Shown: in pieces, positions 58,481 through 64,000 of the stretch
How the letters are laid out: every line of letters starts with the position of its first letter
How positions within the stretch are numbered: the first letter of the stretch is position 1
Origin: Sorex araneus
Taxonomy: Eukaryota; Chordata; Mammalia; Eulipotyphla; Soricidae
NCBI RefSeq assembly: GCF_027595985.1
Contig: NC_073307.1
Coordinates: 121,437,678 to 121,501,677 of the forward strand
Direction: 5' to 3'
DNA: 64,000 bases
Made by a program: the position numbers and the translations under genes
Notes under the pieces: model-generated
Told to the model about the DNA's origin: nothing
The model's input: only the letters and a program-made list of their open reading frames with translations
The model's database searches: none

Positions 58481-59026
58481 TGAATGAAAATATTTTCCCC
58501 TTTTCTGTTGATATCTTTTTGTTTTAGCATATGTTACCTTATAGTGCAGAAATCTTTGGGTTTGATAAGGTTTCTTTCGTTTATTTTTGTTTCTGTTCTC
58601 TTGAGTACTTCCTTCATAATAAATGATATTTGGTGCAAGAGAGCAGCTAATGGAGAAATAGTAACTCCAGATCAGTAATACCATATATAGATGTAACAAA
58701 GAGATGTCAAACCACACCTAGAAAACACATTGGAAATTACTCCTAGAGTTACATATGCAACGTATTAGCTAGATTTCCCTTCTGATTATTTATCTTTGAG
58801 AAATACAAATACATCCTGAAAAGAATCAAAGAACAATGATAATTGAAAATTTATTCTATGTGAACACTACACAAAAATAAACGTTTTACCTATATATATG
58901 TACCATGAAAATAAATGTTGACTCACTTATACAATGAAATGACATTCAGCTTTAAAATGTTGAAATGCCAGATATCTGAAATGAAATGACAAAATACCTG
59001 AAAATTATGTCCACGTTGTGAATGAG

Positions 59027-60030
59027 TTAGAACACAACAGAATTTCTTGACATCTCCAAGTCTCCTAAGGAGGGTTTCCCTGACTCCCATTATCCTCAGG
59101 AAGATCCTGCAAATCTCTCTGTAAAGTTAATTTGAGGCTCCTCTGCTACATTTGCTGCTGGATTTGTGAGACAACAAATAAATAAATTATGGGATTGGCA
59201 CAGCTGTGACACAGGATAATACCTCTGTCACTAGAAAATGCATTAAGTGGTATAAGTAATTGGCATCTTTATATAATTAATTAGTATCCAGAAGAAGAGC
59301 AAATTATGGATGCCCCAAGGCAGGTCACAGAGGAAGAAGACCAGCACGGTGAGCCCAATGGTTACATACAGCTTGGTCAGCTACATCTTCCTGGAGCCAC
59401 ACAGAAATCTGGTAATTAGTACCAAGCTGTATCCAAAGAGAAGCACCAAGGTGTAAACCAACCATGTGGCAATGATGAAATCCATGAACTTCCACAAATG
59501 TGTATGACATTCTCCAGACAGATAGCCAGTGAACTCCATTCTCAGGATGCTCAGAAGCAGAGACAGAACCCAGAGCAGGGCACACATGAAAGATGACATG
59601 TATTTAAGGCAGTGGCAATGATACCAGATGGGCTGTAGGACAGGCAGGAAGTGCTCAGTGTTAATGGCAATAAGAATGCTCATGGTTGAAACATAGGGAA
59701 ATACGAACACCATGAATATAAATCTAGGTATGAAGCTGAAGTATAATTTGAAATCATAGACAAAATTATTCATCTGTAATAATATCTGGATGGATATACA
59801 GACATCAGTTCCTGACAAGTTGAGGATGTAGACAGAGAAAGCATTCCTCTGTGTCCAGAAAGCCAGGAGTCAGAGCACCAGAGCACTGCCAGCCCTACCA
59901 AGGAAATGATGATTTTCAGAATATTTGTTATCACGGAAGCCATATCCACTCCAAGTGTTCTATCAAACACCCAATAACTTCCATTCTCTGGCATGCTTTC
60001 AGTCACCCAGGCTGTGACAGTTGCATTCAT
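59027..60030 (-). pseudogene. MRGPR-like receptor pseudogene 3
   Basis: Closest copy to the intact receptor, sharing kilobases of flank. ATG at 60030 begins MNATVTAWVTESM, with a sequon at residue 2. TM1 is damaged: LVGLAVLWCS shows a small deletion inside GNAVV and a frameshift. TM3 to TM5 are open from about 59818 to 59381: INTEHFLPVLQPIWYHCHC at the TM3 end, so the motif is TEHF, without Arg and without Cys. A stop follows GSRKM. TM6 and TM7 continue in another frame (LPWG-like, then CANPI near 59190), and the tail ends near 59027. At least three frame breaks. The splice acceptor upstream (TTTGTGTTTCTAG) is kept. Confidence 0.93.
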
Positions 60031-60039
60031 GCTAGATAA

Positions 60040-62445
60040 TCTTTGATGGTGTTCCTAGAAACACAAATGAGAAAGAATTTTCAGTATGATCACGGATTCA
60101 GTATAATCACATGAATGAATGTTTTGAGGCTTTTCATGTTCTTGGAGCGTACAGATGCCCTTGGGTTACAGTAGCATGTAACAGGGATGAATGGAGACAT
60201 TACTGCTGTCCGTTCGAGCAAATCCAATATCAACAGGATTACAAGTGATACAAGTGAAACATGGATTCTCATGGCTATACAGATACCTGAGACCAGAAAG
60301 AAGCAACTAAGAGAGTTTAAGCAGGCCACACAGCTTTGATATCCTATATTTGGACTCTGCCTGATCTTTCTGATTAAAGCTTGGGATTTCTCTACTGAAT
60401 CACAACTTTTCAAAATATGAAACGTTCTAAATTCCTGATTTTTCCACTAGTTTCCTAGGCCATGTCCCATTGCATAGCGTCTGGAGGGGAGTCTTTCTGG
60501 GCAGGATGTAAGGGAAGGATGTAAGGGACTCTGAGGCCAGCCTTCTTCTGCTCCAGGCCTTCTTCTCTTCAGTGGAAGAAACTATGTGACATATCAGTGA
60601 CTCAGAAAGACCCACTCACAGAAAAGAGGACACCAGGATTTGAAGGAATATGACCCTGAAGTGTATGGTCATTTATGTAAGCTCTCTGAAAACAGCTAGC
60701 TCTTACTCATGTTCATTATGGTGTCCCAATGACTAACATTTGTCATGATCACAAGGATCATTACAAAATAGATAACAGATAAGTGATGGATGGTTTGAAC
60801 AAACCATGAGTGTGTGTGGAGTGAGGTCGGATAAGATAGAGAAGAGATGGCTAGGACTGGTAGCTGGGAATGATCACGCTGGACAAGATCTGAGGCTTAA
60901 AAGTAGATAGGGGATATTTTGATAACCATACAGTATCAATATTGCAAACCACAATGCCAAAAAGGAGATAGAGATAGAGACAGAGAGACAGAGAGAAGTA
61001 AAGCTCCTGCCATAGAGACAGGCAGAGGTGAGGGATGGGGAGTGATGGGAGTGAACTTGGGGATACTGATACTGGGAACTCTACACTGAAGTGTGATGGA
61101 TGTCGGAATACTCTATGACTGAAGTCCAATCATGAACAGCTTTGTAATGCTCTAAAAATATAAATAAAAGGAAAAAAAAACAAATGAGTGGGGGAACAGT
61201 TTCAAAGCAGGGGAAATGGAATGACATAAAAAAGCTGCAAAAATGCAACAGTCATCGGAGTTTTGCATGCATAAAAAGAATTATCTTTATACTTATCCTT
61301 ATTTGGAAATTTGGAAATTGTTTTGTTTGAAGATATTTATTAAACATGAAAAATTACTATTTCTGTTTTCTGTGAGCTTAAAAGATAAGAGAATACAGAA
61401 GGCATCTGCTAATAATAAAAGATATTCTTTGTCATGATAAACAAAAACTCAAGGAAATTTTATTACTTTAGTATTGTAAAAGCCATGTAATCAATGGAGA
61501 GAGGAGGCATTGGAGCTGAATGAGAGACTTCATTATTTATTTAATCCTGCTACATATGAAAATATAGAAAGATACTATTGCAGTTTTTTAGCATGCATTT
61601 CTAGAGGATTCTTTGGAGAACTGGTTGGGATATTAATATTTTGTGTTGTTTTATGTCTGTGGCACACCTGGTGATGCTCAGTGGTAACTCCTGCCTGTGT
61701 ATACAGAATTACTGCTGGACATGCTCAGGGGACCATACGGGATGCTGGGGATGGATCCTAGGCTAACCACGTGCAAGAAGAATGCTCTACTGCTGTACTA
61801 TGATTGGGCCCCATGGAGATTGGTTATTGGTCAGGTGCCTTTTACTGGAGTGACTTGTGATTTAAGCACAAATTCTCATTTGAACTTCAACTTGGGAGTA
61901 GCGGGCAAATTAAGGTGAAGAGCGCTGCTGATTTAGGGCTATTCAAGATTAAACCTCTTTCTGGGTCTTCTGTAGACAGATTGAGTTAACAGTACAAACT
62001 GGTGACTCTGAGAGCTTGAGAGGAGGGCTGAGTAGAGGGCCTTTTTGGTGATAAGATGACACTGAAATCCAGCAGGTGGGTGTGGTGAGTAAGTGACCTT
62101 TGTAAAGGTATAAAATTAAGCCTTGAACTTCATATCTAAGTAATTGAAACCTTTCAAAACTAATGTCAAATGGATGAAAATGTTAAGCAAATACTATCAG
62201 TTCTGTACAGAGAAAAGAGAATGGAAGCACAGAGGGTTTGAGTGGTAGGTAGCTGATTCCACACATACGGTTGGTGCAGTGCTGTTCTGAATATCCAGGT
62301 CTGGGTCAGTTGCTTTTCCTTTCCCAACTGTACAGATCCACTTGTAGAATGGAATGTCACCTCCTTAAAGAGAAGGAGAGAAAGATGCCAGTGATTCTTC
62401 TAAAGATCTCAGGAGGGACATTTGACTTTGGATCTTATGTATAGC
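60040..62445. repeat. MRGPR 5'-flank duplication block c, copy 2
   Basis: Homologous in order to 28553-31430. Differences: a partial SINE-like insertion at about 60135-60262 (absent near 28595) and no L1 at the 30276 equivalent. The old SINE (minus) at about 61660-61815 is shared. No gene. Confidence 0.85.
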
Positions 62446-63330
62446 CTGGATTATACAATTTTAAATCTATAACATTTAAAATTGTATCATGATCACGAAA
62501 TCCTGTTAATCATCGATTTCTTGAGCAGGCTCAGTAACCTCTCATTTTGTCCTTTCCCTGAGATGGTAGAAGTCTATCTCAACTCAGCCCTCCCAATGGT
62601 GTCACACTGGGGGATCTTTCAGGGTCAGGGGAATGAGATCCAGCTTGTTACTGGATTTAGCATATGAATACACCATGGGAAATTTGCAAGGCTGTGGGCA
62701 GGAAACTCTCAGAAGCTTGCCAGTTTCTTCCAGAGGGAGAAGTAGGCTACAAGATATCTCACGGCTGTGAAACGGCCGCGCTTCTGGGAGCTTATTTTTA
62801 AGTCTCTGGATGTTGGCTGTTGGTGGGATTACACACACCTGGGTTCTCTGCTGGTACCTTCATGTGTGAGGCCTGTTCAAACCTGTGGAGAGGGGCCTCG
62901 AGCATGGATTTAGCTAGGTTCCGGTGGTCTTCGACCACCAGGAGCTCTGCTCGGGGTGGGGAGGGAAGCTGGAGCCCATCCCCTCCGAGGGGCCCCGGGG
63001 AAGACAGTCAGGCATGCGGGCAAGAGACTCCCTGCATCACTCTCTTCTGGGAGCTTGCTTTTAAGTTTCTCTCTGAATGTTGGCTGTTGATGGGATTACA
63101 CACACCTGGACTCCTCTGCCGGTACCTTCATGCGTGAGACCTGTCTGAACGTGTGGAGAAGGGCCTAGAGCATGGCTGTAGCTGGGTTCTGTTGGTCTTC
63201 AGCTGCCATGAGTTCTGCTCAGGGTGGGGAGGGAAGCTGGAGCCCATCCCCTCTTAGGGGCCCCGGGGAAGACAGTCAGGCATGCAGGCAAGAGACTCTC
63301 TGCATTAAAAATTGTATAATCCAGGCTATA
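62446..63330. repeat. Insertion bounded by inverted repeats and carrying a 263-bp tandem duplication
   Basis: AGCCTGGATTATACAATTTT near 62447 recurs inverted as AAAATTGTATAATCCAGGCT near 63307. Between them two copies of a 263-bp unit stand head to tail: 62781-63043 and 63044-63306, both from CTTCTGGGAGCTT through GATTACACACACCTGG and GGGGCCCCGGGGAAGACAGTCAGGCATGC. The paralogous place near 31430 has none of this. No coding role is seen. 62510-62780 has SINE-like long-body traces (minus). Confidence 0.75.
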
Positions 63331-63371
63331 TATATATAACATATATATATGTATATAAAGTAAGGTGAAAG

Positions 63372-63630
63372 TAATTAATTGTATTACTGTAGCACTGCCT
63401 CCTGTTGTTCATCGATTTGCTTGAGCAGGCACCAATAACAGCTCCATTGTGAGACTTGTTGTTACTGTTTTGGGTATATGGAATATGCCATCGGAGCTTG
63501 CCAGGCTCTGCCATGCGGGCAGGATACTCTGGGTAGCTTGCCGGGCACTCTGAGAGGGAAGGGGTAATCAACCCATGTTAGCCTCATGCAAAGCAAACGC
63601 CCTACCTGCCTGCTATCACTCCATCCCAAA
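63372..63630 (-). mobile_element. SOR-type SINE, long-body variant (minus)
   Basis: ATTACTGTAGCACTGCC start, CATTGTGAGACTTGTTGTTACTGTT, GCATGCGGGCAGGATACTC-like body, then the head in reverse, GCAAAGCAAACGCCCTACC. Confidence 0.88.
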
Positions 63631-64000
63631 GTACTTAACATTTAAAAAAAATTCTAAAAACTTTTTATTTGATGTTACTGTCAGGTTTCAGGTATTGAAC
63701 GTACCAGCAGCACAATGCTCTGTGGTTTCACTTCCCTCCATCACTATCCCAATGTCCCAACCCTTCCATGTATTTCCTCCCTTACCTCCTCAGCTTCATA
63801 AGGTTTTTTACTGAAGTCTAGTTCTCAGTTTCTGTTGGTCTTGGGCATTTTTTATTCCCTGAAATTATTTCTATATATGAGACAGTTTATTCTATATATG
63901 CCTTTCTCCTAACTACACTCACAATAAGATCCATCTACACAGCAAACAATGAATTGGATGTTATTTGAAGTCTCCCAAGATGAATGCTCAAAGGCCCAAA
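63631..64000. repeat. MRGPR 5'-flank block c, distal end
   Basis: Matches 31490-31850 (GTTTCACTTCC-TCCATCA, GTATTTCCTCCCTTACCTCCTCAGCTT, TTTCTGTTGGTCTTGGGCATTT). It runs off the window. No gene. Confidence 0.8.

Overview
This window looks like mammalian genomic DNA, most likely from a soricid shrew. The tRNA-derived SINEs match what I recall of the SOR family of Sorex: a head with A and B boxes, a body ending near GGGTGTGACCC and an A tail. L1 fragments are abundant, and there are no closely packed genes or bacterial features. The species call is inference from repeats, not from a search. Gene content is a small array of Mas-related G-protein-coupled receptor (MRGPR, MRGPRX-like) loci. One is intact (28526-27537, minus, 329 aa). 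Two are broken on the plus strand (11742-13013 and 17920-18903), one is broken on the minus strand (60030-59027), and one is reduced to its C-terminal tail and 3' UTR (about 43790-43480, minus).

Layout. 1-6420: an L1 on the minus strand (ORF1 and ORF2 remains), split by a 1.48-kb solo LTR (2908-4386). 6560-8511: nested L1 3' pieces, one with a 5' inversion. 8700-9443: inverted fragment of the same LTR family. 10113-11735: decayed class I (gammaretrovirus-like) gag-pro running directly into receptor pseudogene 1, which carries a solo LTR in its tail. 14.3-17.9 kb: mostly unassigned intergenic DNA, then pseudogene 2. 19.7-23.6 kb: a piece of receptor 5' flank and two inverted copies of a second LTR family. 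24.3-36.2 kb: two copies of a receptor 3'-flank block, the intact receptor, its 5' flank, another solo LTR and several SINEs. 36.2-40.9 kb: antisense fragments of two ERVs. 40.9-45.1 kb: truncated receptor unit. 45137-54645: a provirus. 55.5-56.5 kb: L1 carrying a long TTTC microsatellite. 57-64 kb: the last receptor unit, a pseudogene with long 5' flank.

The provirus is the most unusual object. Its two 306-bp LTRs read as identical, it has a 6-bp target duplication (GAGACC), a tRNA-Phe-type primer site, a short betaretrovirus-like gag piece and an env gene of the gammaretroviral/type-D kind, split by one frameshift. No pol is visible. Between gag and env lies about 5.6 kb from a different ERV family, ending in that family's own LTR with AATAAA and an 11-A run. 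This looks like a polyadenylated foreign retroviral RNA captured by template switching. The same foreign family occurs in antisense at 37960-36210, where it continues across the PPT/LTR junction. A 5'-inverted L1 with a perfect 14-bp target duplication sits inside the captured part.

The receptor array shows birth-and-death evolution by tandem duplication. Units share several kilobases of flank, later insertions (L1, SINE, LTR) are present in one copy and absent from another, and recombination has deleted most of one copy. All four copies that cover the position lack the arginine of the third-helix E-R-C/DRY motif, including the intact receptor (T-E-H-C).
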